Assembly (NCBI GenBank): GCA_017651645.1
Contig: JAGCCO010000022.1
Span: 33,486-97,485 of the forward strand
DNA length: 64,000 nt
Direction: 5' to 3'
Source of the DNA: Bacteroidales bacterium
GTDB lineage: Bacteria > Bacteroidota > Bacteroidia > Bacteroidales > F082
Part shown: piece after piece, positions 8,612 to 17,413 of the stretch
Position numbering within the stretch: position 1 is the stretch's first letter
Layout: each line of letters opens with the position of its first letter
Made by a program: the position numbers and the translations under genes
Notes under the pieces: generated by a model
Told to the model about the DNA's origin: nothing
Database searches by the model: none
What the model saw: the letters and a program-made list of their open reading frames with translations, nothing else

Positions 8612-9847
8612 ATGGACTTCTGGCGCGAGATATTCATGGCTTTGGGCCGCAACAAACTGAGGACGTTCCTCACGGGATTCGCCATCTCATGGGGTATCTT
8701 TATCCTCATCGTGCTGCTCGCAGCCGGCAATGGCGTCATGAATGGGATCAAGGCGGATTTCAGCAGCCGTTCGCAAAACGTCTATTCACTTTATGGCGGC
8801 GAAACCTCCAAACCTTTCAAAGGACATGGCACCAACCGCTCCATCTGGTTCACCGACAAGGATATACGCTACTTGGAAACCGAAGTCAGGAATGTGGACG
8901 AAGTTTCTCCTTTTATCTACCTCAACGGCTTTGCCAACTTCGGCGATAAGTCAAGCAGCATATACGTGTCAGGCGCGAAACCCATTATCAGGAAAATTTT
9001 CAACGTCAAGTTGCTTGAAGGGCGTTTTATCAACGAACGCGACGAGAAAAACAGCGAAAAGTTCATCGTCATTGACGATAATTTGCGTGATAAACTTTTT
9101 GGCGAAGGAGTCTCACCGCTCGGGCAATTTATCCTCGTCAACAACATTGCATTCAAAATCATTGGTGTCTATGAAGGTGAAGGTCGTTCCGATGGCGGTA
9201 GCAGCTATGTACCTTTCTCCACCTTGAAGATGATCAAAAGCCAGAATCGGTATTGGGCGTTGCATTTCACCACAACAGGCTTGGAAACCAAAGAGGACAA
9301 CGAGGCTTACATTGAGTACCTGAGAACCCAGCTGGCACGCTTGCATGAGTTCGACCCTGACGACCAAGCTGCCGTCTATATCAGTAGCACCCAAGAGAAT
9401 TACCGTCAGGCCATGAAGATTTTCAACACTATTGAGCTCTTCATCTGGATTATCGGCTTTGCCATGCTGGCCTCCGGCATTGTGGGCGTGAGCAACATCA
9501 TGCGCATCACTGTGAAGGAACGCACCAACGAAATCGGCATTCGCAAGGCCCTCGGCGCCAAGTCGCGGTCAATCCTCGCTTCCATCGTCACCGAGTCGTT
9601 GATTATCACCACGATTTTCGGCTACATCGGCATGTGGCTCGGCATGGTGGCGGCTGAGGTCGGTGGCAACATACTGGAAAAGGTTCAGGAAGGCAAGGAA
9701 ATCTCCCTGAACATCGTCCCCAGCATCGACATTCGAATCGTACTGATGGCCACGGCCCTGCTCATCGTCTGCGGTGTGCTGGCTGGTTTCTTCCCTGCCC
9801 GCAACGCAGTGAAAATCAAACCTATTGAAGCAATGAATTATAGATAA
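8612..9847 (+). CDS. ABC transporter permease, MacB/FtsX type (first)
   Basis: 411 residues with the MacB layout: one N-terminal membrane helix (about 18-42), a large periplasmic domain (about 43-280), then three C-terminal helices (about 283-305, 333-358, 375-398). The FtsX core motif is visible before the second helix pair as VGVSNIMRITVKERTNEIGI, followed by RKALGAKSRSIL, the coupling helix that contacts the ATPase. It ends 12 bases before the second permease gene, and the two probably form a heterodimer. It lacks a fused ATPase, so it depends on the protein encoded at 7731. Confidence 0.9.
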   Translation: MDFWREIFMALGRNKLRTFLTGFAISWGIFILIVLLAAGNGVMNGIKADFSSRSQNVYSLYGGETSKPFKGHGTNRSIWFTDKDIRYLETEVRNVDEVSPFIYLNGFANFGDKSSSIYVSGAKPIIRKIFNVKLLEGRFINERDEKNSEKFIVIDDNLRDKLFGEGVSPLGQFILVNNIAFKIIGVYEGEGRSDGGSSYVPFSTLKMIKSQNRYWALHFTTTGLETKEDNEAYIEYLRTQLARLHEFDPDDQAAVYISSTQENYRQAMKIFNTIELFIWIIGFAMLASGIVGVSNIMRITVKERTNEIGIRKALGAKSRSILASIVTESLIITTIFGYIGMWLGMVAAEVGGNILEKVQEGKEISLNIVPSIDIRIVLMATALLIVCGVLAGFFPARNAVKIKPIEAMNYR

Positions 9848-9859
9848 AACCCTGTGACC

Positions 9860-11122
9860 ATGTTTGACTTCGACGGATTCAACGAGATTTGGCAGACCAT
9901 CACGCGCAACAAGACCCGCAGCTTGCTGACAGCCTTTGGCGTGTTTTGGGGCATCTTCCTGCTCGTCGTCCTGTCCTCCACGGGCAACGGCTTTGAGAAC
10001 GGCCTGATGAAACAGGTGGAAGGCGTGACGCCCAACACGGGGTTCTTCTTCGTCAATCAAACCAGCGAACCCTATAAAGGCTATCAAAAAGGTCGCGCTT
10101 GGACGATGCAACTGGCTGATATTGAGGCTATCAAAGAGACTTTTCCTTGCATTACGGCCATCTCGCCTGAGGCCAGCCTTTGGTCGAGTGAGGATAAAAA
10201 CGTGATCTACAGCAGCCGTAGCGGCAGTTTCTCAGTGAAAGGCGTGATGCCCGAATACAACGATATACAGCGGTCAAAGATCTTGAAAGGCCGTTACATC
10301 AACGACACCGACATCGCTGCCAATCGCAAGGTGTGTCTGCTGGGTAAGAAAGTGTATGAGACCATGTTTGAAAAAGGCGAAGACCCGCTTGGCAAGATGG
10401 TGAAAGTCAACGGGATATATTTCCAAGTGGTGGGTGTAATCCGTTCTTATACCGAAAACGTCAATATCAACGGAACCATCGACGAGTCAGTCATCTTGCC
10501 TTTCACCACCATGCAACAGGTGTATGCCTTGGGTGATAAGATCTATTTCTTTGCGATGGTTGCCGATGATAACATACCGATTTCAGACATCGAAGAGGAT
10601 ATCAAGCAATTCATCAAACAACGGCATGACATCGCGCCTACCGACAACGATGCTTTCAACTCCTTCAACCTCTCGGAGATTTTCAAGGCCTTCAAGGGCT
10701 TGTTCTTTGGTATTCACATCCTCATTTGGATTGTTGGTTTGGGAACGTTGATGTCGGGAATCATCGGCGTGAGCAACATCATGCTGGTGACCGTGAAGGA
10801 GCGTACCCGTGAAATCGGCGTAAGGCGTGCCCTCGGTGCCAAACCGAAGAACATCATCAGTCAGGTGCTTTCAGAGAGTCTGTTACTCACCACTTTGGCG
10901 GGTCTCGTCGGACTTTGCATCGGCGTGGGCATCATGGCAATAGTGGCCATGATTACCTCCAACATGCCTAGCGACGACGCCATGTTCCAAGACCCGAACA
11001 TAGGTTTCGGTGCAGCCGTGGCAGCCACCGTCATCGTCATCATTTCGGGACTTCTGGCTGGCGTGCTGCCCGCTTGGAGAGCCATTCAGATTAAAGCCAT
11101 TGACGCGATTAGAGAAGAATAA
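9860..11122 (+). CDS. ABC transporter permease, MacB/FtsX type (second)
   Basis: 420 residues, same topology as the preceding permease and clearly paralogous: N-terminal helix (LTAFGVFWGIFLLVVLSSTG), a MacB periplasmic core, and three C-terminal helices with the conserved VSNIMLVTVKERTREIGVRR and ALGAKPKNI. The ATG at 9860 was chosen over a GTG two codons earlier (9854). The tandem pair of different permeases suggests an obligate heterodimer, unlike the MacB homodimer of proteobacteria. Spacing of 18 bases to the adaptor gene supports one operon. Confidence 0.9.
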   Translation: MFDFDGFNEIWQTITRNKTRSLLTAFGVFWGIFLLVVLSSTGNGFENGLMKQVEGVTPNTGFFFVNQTSEPYKGYQKGRAWTMQLADIEAIKETFPCITAISPEASLWSSEDKNVIYSSRSGSFSVKGVMPEYNDIQRSKILKGRYINDTDIAANRKVCLLGKKVYETMFEKGEDPLGKMVKVNGIYFQVVGVIRSYTENVNINGTIDESVILPFTTMQQVYALGDKIYFFAMVADDNIPISDIEEDIKQFIKQRHDIAPTDNDAFNSFNLSEIFKAFKGLFFGIHILIWIVGLGTLMSGIIGVSNIMLVTVKERTREIGVRRALGAKPKNIISQVLSESLLLTTLAGLVGLCIGVGIMAIVAMITSNMPSDDAMFQDPNIGFGAAVAATVIVIISGLLAGVLPAWRAIQIKAIDAIREE

Positions 11123-11140
11123 CAATAAAACACAAATATC

Positions 11141-12238
11141 ATGAAGAAATTCTTTAAAATTCTGTTTTTCATCTTGTTAGGAATAGGAGTCATTTGGACT
11201 TTCGTCTATCTCTACAAGAAATCGAGGCCGAAGGAGGTCGTTTATGTAATTGAGACGGCCAAAATCGACACCATCCAGAAATCGACGGTGGTGACGGGAC
11301 AAATCGACCCGCGCGACGAGGTGGCCATGAAGCCGCAAGTGTCGGGCATTATCTCAGAAATCCTGAAAGAGCCTGGCCAACAGGTGCAGCAAGGCGAAGT
11401 CATCGCCGTGGTGAAGGTCATCCCCGACGTGAGCAACCTCGTCGCTGCAGAGTCGCAGGTGCGCGTGGCCAAGATGAACTTGGACAACGTGGAAAAAACC
11501 TACCAACGCCAGCAAAACCTGAAGGCTAAAGGCTTGATTTCCACCGAGGAATTCGAGAAGTCGCAACTCGAATACCAGCAGGCTAAGGAAAGCTACAGCA
11601 ACGCGCAAGACCAGCTGAACATCATCAAGGAGGGCATCTCGAAAAACGCGACGGGCTACAGCAACACGAAAATCAAGGCCACCATCTCGGGCATGATCCT
11701 CGACATCCCCGTTAAGGTCGGTAACTCCGTCATTAACTCCAACACCTTCAACGACGGCACCACCATCGCGACTATCGCCAACATGAAGGACATGATTTTC
11801 AAGGGCAAACTCGACGAGACCGAAGTGGGTAAAATCCATGAAGGTATGCCCATGACCTTGACCATTGGTGCCATGAACGACCGTAAGTTTGATGCTGTGC
11901 TGGAATACATCGCGCCTAAAGGCACACAGGAAAGCGGTGCCGTCTTCTTCGAGATGAAAGCCCGAGCTATCATGCCCGATGATGTCTTTGTGCGCGCCGG
12001 CTACTCCGCCAATGCCGAAATCATCCTTGACAAGGAAGAAGGTGTGGTGACCGTGCCTGAAAGCTGCATCAGCTATGAAGACGGTGAGGCCTTTGTGTAT
12101 CGCTGCATCAAGGAAGATATGCCGCAAGAGTTTGAGAAACAAGCCGTTAAAGTCGGCCTTTCCGACGGTGTCAACATCGTCATCAAGGAAGGGCTGAATG
12201 TCGGTGAAAAAATCCGTGGAAACGAAAAAGCCGAATGA
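11141..12238 (+). CDS. Periplasmic adaptor (MacA/HlyD-type membrane fusion protein)
   Basis: 365 residues. One N-terminal membrane anchor (about 5-26), a lipoyl-like half (VSGIISEILKEPGQQVQQGE, about 69-88), a coiled-coil hairpin (about 100-170, ending near IIKEG), the second lipoyl half and a beta-barrel domain (about 215-300), then a membrane-proximal domain. This is the architecture of MacA, which bridges an inner-membrane MacB-type pump to a TolC duct. It ends in an ATGA overlap with the TolC-family gene, indicating translational coupling and a shared complex. Confidence 0.92.
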   Translation: MKKFFKILFFILLGIGVIWTFVYLYKKSRPKEVVYVIETAKIDTIQKSTVVTGQIDPRDEVAMKPQVSGIISEILKEPGQQVQQGEVIAVVKVIPDVSNLVAAESQVRVAKMNLDNVEKTYQRQQNLKAKGLISTEEFEKSQLEYQQAKESYSNAQDQLNIIKEGISKNATGYSNTKIKATISGMILDIPVKVGNSVINSNTFNDGTTIATIANMKDMIFKGKLDETEVGKIHEGMPMTLTIGAMNDRKFDAVLEYIAPKGTQESGAVFFEMKARAIMPDDVFVRAGYSANAEIILDKEEGVVTVPESCISYEDGEAFVYRCIKEDMPQEFEKQAVKVGLSDGVNIVIKEGLNVGEKIRGNEKAE

Positions 12239-13557
12239 CCATGAAACGTACATTTTTGATCATGCTGTTTGTTGCAAGCGTTTTTGCTGTCCAAGCACAA
12301 AAAGTCTGGACGCTTGACGAATGCATCAACTATGCCTTGGAACACAACCTCGACATCCATAAAACCCAATTGGCACGACAGCAGGCTGAATATCAACTGA
12401 AAACCAGTCAAAACGCTTGGCTTCCTACCTTGAGTGCCAATGCGGGCGAATACCTTGGCTTCGGACAATCGCCTTCGTATACAGGTGTTTACGTGTCCGA
12501 CAATTCTTCCTCGGCGTCTTTCGGTGCCAATGTGTCCTTGCCATTGTTTCAGGGATTGAACCTTTACAACACCACCAAAGCCGATGCCTTGAACCTGCAA
12601 GCAACGGAGATGGATCAGGAAGCGGCCATGCTCAACCTCAAACTCAACGTGATGGCCTTTTACATGCAGGTGCTTTACGGCAAGGAACAGGTTGAAATCG
12701 CCCGCAGGCAAGTGGAACTCTCTGCCGAACAACTGGAGAAAACACAACAGTTGTATGAAAGTGGTCGCGTGGCCGAAGCCGATGTTTACGAAAGTCAAGC
12801 TCAACTCGCCTCCGACCAAGCTACCCTCACCCAAGCTGAGACCGATTTGGAACTGAGTACGCTCACCTTAACACAAGTTCTTGAAATCGAATATGATGAA
12901 AACTTTGAAGTGAGTGAACCTGATGCCTTCTTTGCAGTTCAGGAGCAGGAAATCGGCACGCCGCAAGCTACTATCGCTACTTCTTTGCTGAATCAACCTT
13001 CGATGGAAGCCGCCCGTCTGCGCCTGCAAAAGAGTCATTACGACCTGAAAGCCACCAAATCGGCGTGGTATCCTTCGTTGGATTTCTTTGCGGGCTATTC
13101 CAATGGCCTTTACCACTATTTCACCGATAACTATCCCAATACGCCCTTCGACGAACAATTGAAACGCAACGGTAGGGCGCAACTCGGATTCTCGCTTAAT
13201 ATCCCGATTTTCAACGGAATGAAGACCAAATACCGCGTGAAAATGACCGAATTGTCCATCGCCGACCAACAACTTGACCTTGAGAACACGGAGAAAGCCT
13301 TGCGCAAGGACATCCAGCAAGCCTACGGCAACGCCAAAGCCGCACAGCAAAAGATGGCCGCCATGGAGAATAGCTTGGAAGCTTCGCGTGTCGCCTACGA
13401 CTATGCCAAAGCTGGCTATGACATGGGCAAAAAGACCCTTTTGGAACTGAACGAGAGCAAAATCCGCTTCCACAAAGCCGAATCCGACCTGCTGCAGGCG
13501 CGTTATGAGTACTTGTACCGCTGCAAAATCATAGAGTATTACAGGTGTGAGAAATAA
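12235..13557 (+). CDS. TolC-family outer-membrane efflux protein
   Basis: 440 residues. A signal peptide (about 1-22, ending FAVQAQ) is followed by two homologous outer-membrane-efflux repeats rich in long amphipathic helices, for example AEADVYESQAQLASDQATL and, in the second repeat, KDIQQAYGNAKAAQQKM. These form the barrel and periplasmic tunnel of the trimer. The start at 12235 overlaps the adaptor stop (ATGA); an ATG two codons later (12241) is equally compatible with the signal peptide. It completes a tripartite ABC exporter with the four genes upstream. Confidence 0.92.
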   Translation: MTMKRTFLIMLFVASVFAVQAQKVWTLDECINYALEHNLDIHKTQLARQQAEYQLKTSQNAWLPTLSANAGEYLGFGQSPSYTGVYVSDNSSSASFGANVSLPLFQGLNLYNTTKADALNLQATEMDQEAAMLNLKLNVMAFYMQVLYGKEQVEIARRQVELSAEQLEKTQQLYESGRVAEADVYESQAQLASDQATLTQAETDLELSTLTLTQVLEIEYDENFEVSEPDAFFAVQEQEIGTPQATIATSLLNQPSMEAARLRLQKSHYDLKATKSAWYPSLDFFAGYSNGLYHYFTDNYPNTPFDEQLKRNGRAQLGFSLNIPIFNGMKTKYRVKMTELSIADQQLDLENTEKALRKDIQQAYGNAKAAQQKMAAMENSLEASRVAYDYAKAGYDMGKKTLLELNESKIRFHKAESDLLQARYEYLYRCKIIEYYRCEK

Positions 13558-13650
13558 TTTAAAAAAATCAATTTAATCAGCAATAATTCAGTTTCACTAT
13601 CGTTCTTTAAACAATTAAACAGAAGTTTTTCACTTTATAATCATTCAGCT

Positions 13651-16119
13651 ATGAATAAACGTGTTTTTATCCTTTTTGCACTCATTGGGTGTTTTGTGAT
13701 GCCGACATTGGCACAAAACAAGGTGACAGGTACCATCGTCGAAGAAGCCAACGGCAAGGCCATTCCCTTTGTCAATGTGGGGCTGTTCCGTCAGGCCGAC
13801 AGTGTTTTTGTTAGTGGTGCTGCCTCTGACGATAAAGGTCATTTCGAGTTGTTAGCCCCTAACGGCGACTATCGCCTGGCTGTCTCGGCTATCGGTTTCC
13901 AGACTTTTGAACAGATGCTTACCGTAAAAGGCAATCAAGACTTAGGCAAGCTGCAACTCAAGGAAGGCTCCACTAAACTTGATGAGGTAGTCATCACGGA
14001 GAAGCGCCCGTTGTTTGCCGTGGAGGGGGAGAAGACCATGTACAATGTGGCCGAAGACAACAGCATACAGACGGGTACACTTTCGGATGCCTTGCAAAAC
14101 GCTCCTGGCGTGAGCGTCGATGTGGAGGGCAACATCACCTTGCGCGGCACTTCGAGTGTGGAGGTGTGGATCAACGACAAACCTTCGCACATGACCTCTG
14201 AGAATCTCAAGACCTACATCCAGACGTTGCCTGCCAACAGCATCGACCATGTAGAAGTCATCACCAACCCTTCGGCGCGTTATGGCTCAAAGGCTGACGG
14301 CATCATCAACATTGTGACCAATGCCAAGGTGCAGAAGAACGAATTCGTCAGCTTTGGCGTGAATGTTTCAACCCATCCATATATTGACCCTTGGGTGTCC
14401 TACGTTTGGTCGAACGAAAAGTTGACGGTCAATGCCTACCTCAATGGCAGTTATTCCAAATGGAGAGGTGATTCTTTCTCGGATCAGTCGCTGTTCGACG
14501 CGAGCGGTGCCCTTGCCAATCACGAGACTGATAGCATGTATTTCAATAACAAAATGTATGGTGCAGGTGGTTTCTTCAGCCTCGACTATGAGATTGATAC
14601 AGCCAATAGCCTTAATGTTTGGTTTAGTGGTTGGCCTAATTGGGGTGGCAGTACCAACAACACCTCATTCTTTAGGGAGGAGTTTTTGCCCAATGTTTTG
14701 ACCACCGACATGACAGAAAGCAATGATTCCAGAAACAGTCAATATTTCGCCGATTATGGCCTGTATTACCAGCACAAATTCAACAACAAGGGACACAATC
14801 TCTCCGTCAGCGTCAATGGGATGAGTTTCGGAGGAAGTGACGGCGGTGAGGTGGATCGGGTGTTTACCTTGCCCATTGACTACACACGTGTGTTGCGTCA
14901 GAACAGTTATTACCATTCCACAGGTGTTGAGGGCGAGATTGTCTATAATCTTCCTTATTCTGAGAATGGTGAAATATCATTGGGTTACACCTTTGGCTAC
15001 GACCCTGAGCATCAGAGCCTTGTTACCGACTCTGTAATCAATCCTTATTTGGATAAAGAGTCATGGGAGTGGGACAACGATGCCTTCCGTACCTATGATG
15101 CCAAATTCACTAACATGAACAATGAGGCTTTTATCACCTTGCAGCACAAGTTTGGTGGCTTCACGGTGAAGCCGGGCATTCGCTTCGTCAGCGAGCGGGT
15201 CAAAGGCGAGTATTATACGTCTTTCCCCGGCGACACCACCGATTATGACTTCAGCAAGCCTTTCTTCAGTCTACGGCCTTCACTCCACTTATCTTATCGC
15301 ACCAAGTCGATGCACAACTTCAGCTTGAGCTATACGCGCCGCATTGCCGCTCCTGGCGCAGAGCAGTTAAGCCGTTTCCCCATGTATCACATGGACAGCT
15401 ACAGCAGTGGCAACCCTGATTTGGATCGAGTCTTCACCAACTCCATTGAGGCAGGTTGGACCAAGTATTGGGACAAATTCGGTTCCATCGGGCTGTCGGC
15501 CTATTATCGCGGTAAGACCAATGAGGTCAATCGGATACAGATTTCGCAATACCATTGGTTATATGGACGCGTGGTGCCTTACAGCTATCCCGTCAATGTG
15601 GGCAAGAGCCACAATGCTGGTTTCGAGTACAATATGATGTATCGTCCGAACGGCTTCTTCAACCTGCGTTTCTATGCCAATCTGTATGATTCCTTCATCA
15701 AGACGGAGTATGAGGGACATGAATATGAAAGCGACATGTGGTCTTATAGCTTCCGCCTCAACATGTGGGCCAAGCTGTGGAACAAACTGGAATTGACGGC
15801 TTCGAGCTACTACAGTTCACCAACGCAAACCTTGTTTAGCGAGCGTCATGGCTATTTTGGCGTTAATGCGGGTCTGCGAGCCGATTTCTTCGACCGTAAG
15901 CTGTCGGTTTTCGTCAACGCCAACGACATCTTTAACACCAACCGCTTTGGACAGTCGAGTAACAGCCCGTATGTGCAGTCGAATTCCTCCTACAAATACA
16001 ATAGCCGTAGTGTTGCGGTCGGCGTGACCTTCCGCTTCGGTAAAATGGAGCTGGAACAGAGGGCCCGTCAAGGCGGCGAAGGCGCACAAGGTGCTCCGCA
16101 GGGCATGGGTGGGATGTAA
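13651..16119 (+). CDS. Outer-membrane beta-barrel receptor with carboxypeptidase-regulatory domain
   Basis: 822 residues: signal peptide (1-22, ending PTLAQ), carboxypeptidase-regulatory-like domain (about 23-105), plug domain (about 112-230, containing LDEVVITEKRPLFAVEGEK and NPSARYGSKADGIINIVTN), then a long barrel of the outer-membrane beta-barrel family. The C-terminus carries a Gly/Gln-rich tail (ending QGMGGM) after the last barrel strand, which is unusual because most such barrels end with the final aromatic residue. It lies 93 bases after the TolC gene and could be read through from the exporter operon, or have its own promoter. It ends before an intrinsic terminator at 16141. Confidence 0.88.
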   Translation: MNKRVFILFALIGCFVMPTLAQNKVTGTIVEEANGKAIPFVNVGLFRQADSVFVSGAASDDKGHFELLAPNGDYRLAVSAIGFQTFEQMLTVKGNQDLGKLQLKEGSTKLDEVVITEKRPLFAVEGEKTMYNVAEDNSIQTGTLSDALQNAPGVSVDVEGNITLRGTSSVEVWINDKPSHMTSENLKTYIQTLPANSIDHVEVITNPSARYGSKADGIINIVTNAKVQKNEFVSFGVNVSTHPYIDPWVSYVWSNEKLTVNAYLNGSYSKWRGDSFSDQSLFDASGALANHETDSMYFNNKMYGAGGFFSLDYEIDTANSLNVWFSGWPNWGGSTNNTSFFREEFLPNVLTTDMTESNDSRNSQYFADYGLYYQHKFNNKGHNLSVSVNGMSFGGSDGGEVDRVFTLPIDYTRVLRQNSYYHSTGVEGEIVYNLPYSENGEISLGYTFGYDPEHQSLVTDSVINPYLDKESWEWDNDAFRTYDAKFTNMNNEAFITLQHKFGGFTVKPGIRFVSERVKGEYYTSFPGDTTDYDFSKPFFSLRPSLHLSYRTKSMHNFSLSYTRRIAAPGAEQLSRFPMYHMDSYSSGNPDLDRVFTNSIEAGWTKYWDKFGSIGLSAYYRGKTNEVNRIQISQYHWLYGRVVPYSYPVNVGKSHNAGFEYNMMYRPNGFFNLRFYANLYDSFIKTEYEGHEYESDMWSYSFRLNMWAKLWNKLELTASSYYSSPTQTLFSERHGYFGVNAGLRADFFDRKLSVFVNANDIFNTNRFGQSSNSPYVQSNSSYKYNSRSVAVGVTFRFGKMELEQRARQGGEGAQGAPQGMGGM

Positions 16120-16140
16120 AACTAACACATAATTCACCAT

Positions 16141-16169
16141 AGAGACGCGAGTTTTTCGCGTCTCTTTTT
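16141..16169 (+). terminator. Intrinsic terminator after the barrel receptor
   Basis: A perfect 10-bp stem, agagacgcga (16141-16150) with 16156-16165, a 5-nt loop and a following T-run. It lies 21 bases after the stop at 16119. The same stem word recurs at 39640-39665. Confidence 0.85.
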
Positions 16170-16185
16170 GTTTTATTTTGACGTT

Positions 16186-16238
16186 TTCGCCACAAAAAAG
16201 CCCGAATTTCGCCACAAATGGCCGAATTTCGCCACAAA
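16186..16238. repeat. Three direct repeats upstream of the fatty-acid cluster
   Basis: The 11-mer ttcgccacaaa occurs at 16186-16196, 16208-16218 and 16228-16238, spaced 22 and 20 bp, with flanking bases also partly conserved. The array lies about 45-100 bp upstream of the candidate promoter for fabH, so it could be an operator array. That role is inference; it might be a simple tandem duplication. Confidence 0.6.
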
Positions 16239-16283
16239 AGCCCCGTTTTGGACACATTTTCCACACGGTATGGTACGATGCTG

Positions 16284-16291
16284 TACTTTTG
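16284..16291 (+). promoter_or_regulatory. Candidate -7 box for fabH operon
   Basis: TACTTTTG matches the -7 consensus and is followed by gcagcg. No clear TTTG is found 19 bp upstream. It lies about 50 bp before the fabH start. Confidence 0.5.
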
Positions 16292-16341
16292 CAGCGTTTT
16301 AATCAAAACCGAAAACGAGTTTTATTTTAATCTGAAATGAA

Positions 16342-17295
16342 ATGAAAATTATTGGAACAGGAAGCGCAGTGCCCAGCCTAACGGTGACCAACGACGACTT
16401 GGCCACTTTCTTGGACACTAACGATGCTTGGATCACAACAAGAACGGGTATTCAGGCTCGTCACTTATTATCTACCGAAGATTTGTATGATTTGGCTGTC
16501 GATGCTGCCAACAAGGCCATCACCGCCTCGGGCTTGCGTCCCGACCAGATAGATTTCCTCTTGGTCTCGAACGTGGCCAATCGCCATATCACCCCAGGGC
16601 TAAGTTGCATTATTCAGAAACGCATAGGCGTTACCTGTGCAGGTCTGGATATCAATGTGGCCTGTGCCGGATTTGTCAATGCGCTGATGATTGCCGATAG
16701 CATGATCAAGGCGGGTCACGCCAAGAATATACTAATAGTGTGTGCTGAGGAGCCCACCAAATACTGTAACTGGAACGAGAGAGATTGCAGCGTGTTGTTT
16801 GGTGATGGTGCCGGTGCTGTGGTGCTTACTGAAGGCAATGCCTTTAAAGACGTGAAGCTCACCATGATTAGCGATCGCGACGTGCTTTATTATGAGCGCG
16901 GTATGGAAACCACGCCTTTCGAGCAACATTATGTGAAGGGTCAACCTTTGGTGATGAAAGGAAAAGAACTGTTCAAAACCGCCGTCACCGAATCTGCCAA
17001 AGACATCCAAAATGTGTTGGACTACAATCATTTGACCAGTGACGACATTGATTGGTTCCTGCTGCATCAGGCCAACAAGCGCATCATCGAAGGCATCCGC
17101 CACATCATTGGAGGCCCCGAAGAGAAATACCCGACCGTCATCGAGAAATACGGCAACACCTCTTCGGCCAGCATCCCGATTATGTTGGACGAAATGCTGA
17201 GAGCCGACAAGATTAAAGCAGGCGATAAGATTATTATGAGTGCCTTCGGCGCTGGGTTTGTTTCTGCCGCTTGTTTGTGGGAGTGGGAAGTTTAA
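16342..17295 (+). CDS. fabH: 3-oxoacyl-ACP synthase III (KAS III)
   Basis: 317 residues, the normal FabH length. The thiolase-fold catalytic triad is intact: Cys108 in NVACAG, His242 in LLHQANKR and Asn272 in YGNTSSASIP. KAS III condenses an acyl-CoA with malonyl-ACP to begin fatty-acid synthesis. Next come KAS II, a FabZ-type dehydratase, ACP and FabG genes on the same strand, so this is an elongation gene set. plsX and fabD, frequent fabH neighbours elsewhere, are not here. The cluster could be the main fatty-acid pathway or a secondary lipid or polyene pathway; the standard ACP and active sites favour ordinary fatty-acid chemistry. Confidence 0.9.
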   Translation: MKIIGTGSAVPSLTVTNDDLATFLDTNDAWITTRTGIQARHLLSTEDLYDLAVDAANKAITASGLRPDQIDFLLVSNVANRHITPGLSCIIQKRIGVTCAGLDINVACAGFVNALMIADSMIKAGHAKNILIVCAEEPTKYCNWNERDCSVLFGDGAGAVVLTEGNAFKDVKLTMISDRDVLYYERGMETTPFEQHYVKGQPLVMKGKELFKTAVTESAKDIQNVLDYNHLTSDDIDWFLLHQANKRIIEGIRHIIGGPEEKYPTVIEKYGNTSSASIPIMLDEMLRADKIKAGDKIIMSAFGAGFVSAACLWEWEV

Positions 17296-17375
17296 TGGAA
17301 TGATGAATGATGAATGCGGAATGATGAATGATGGTTTTGCCCCATTCAGCATTCAGCATTCCGAATTCAGCATTA
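17296..17375. repeat. Palindromic repeat between fabH and fabF
   Basis: The left half (about 17296-17331) repeats the word gaatgatgaatg, and the right half (about 17343-17375) holds cattcagcattcagcattcc, its imperfect reverse complement. Together they can fold into a long stem within the fabH-fabF transcript. It explains why an extended in-phase start for fabF at 17240 should not be used. Confidence 0.65.
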
Positions 17376-17413
17376 AAAAACTGTTTACCGAGAAGAAAAA
17401 GCTACAACAATAT

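Noticed and set aside
16120..16341. CRISPR-like array
   Set aside because: Only three short repeats with spacers of about 10 bp; no leader or cas genes, so it is not a CRISPR.
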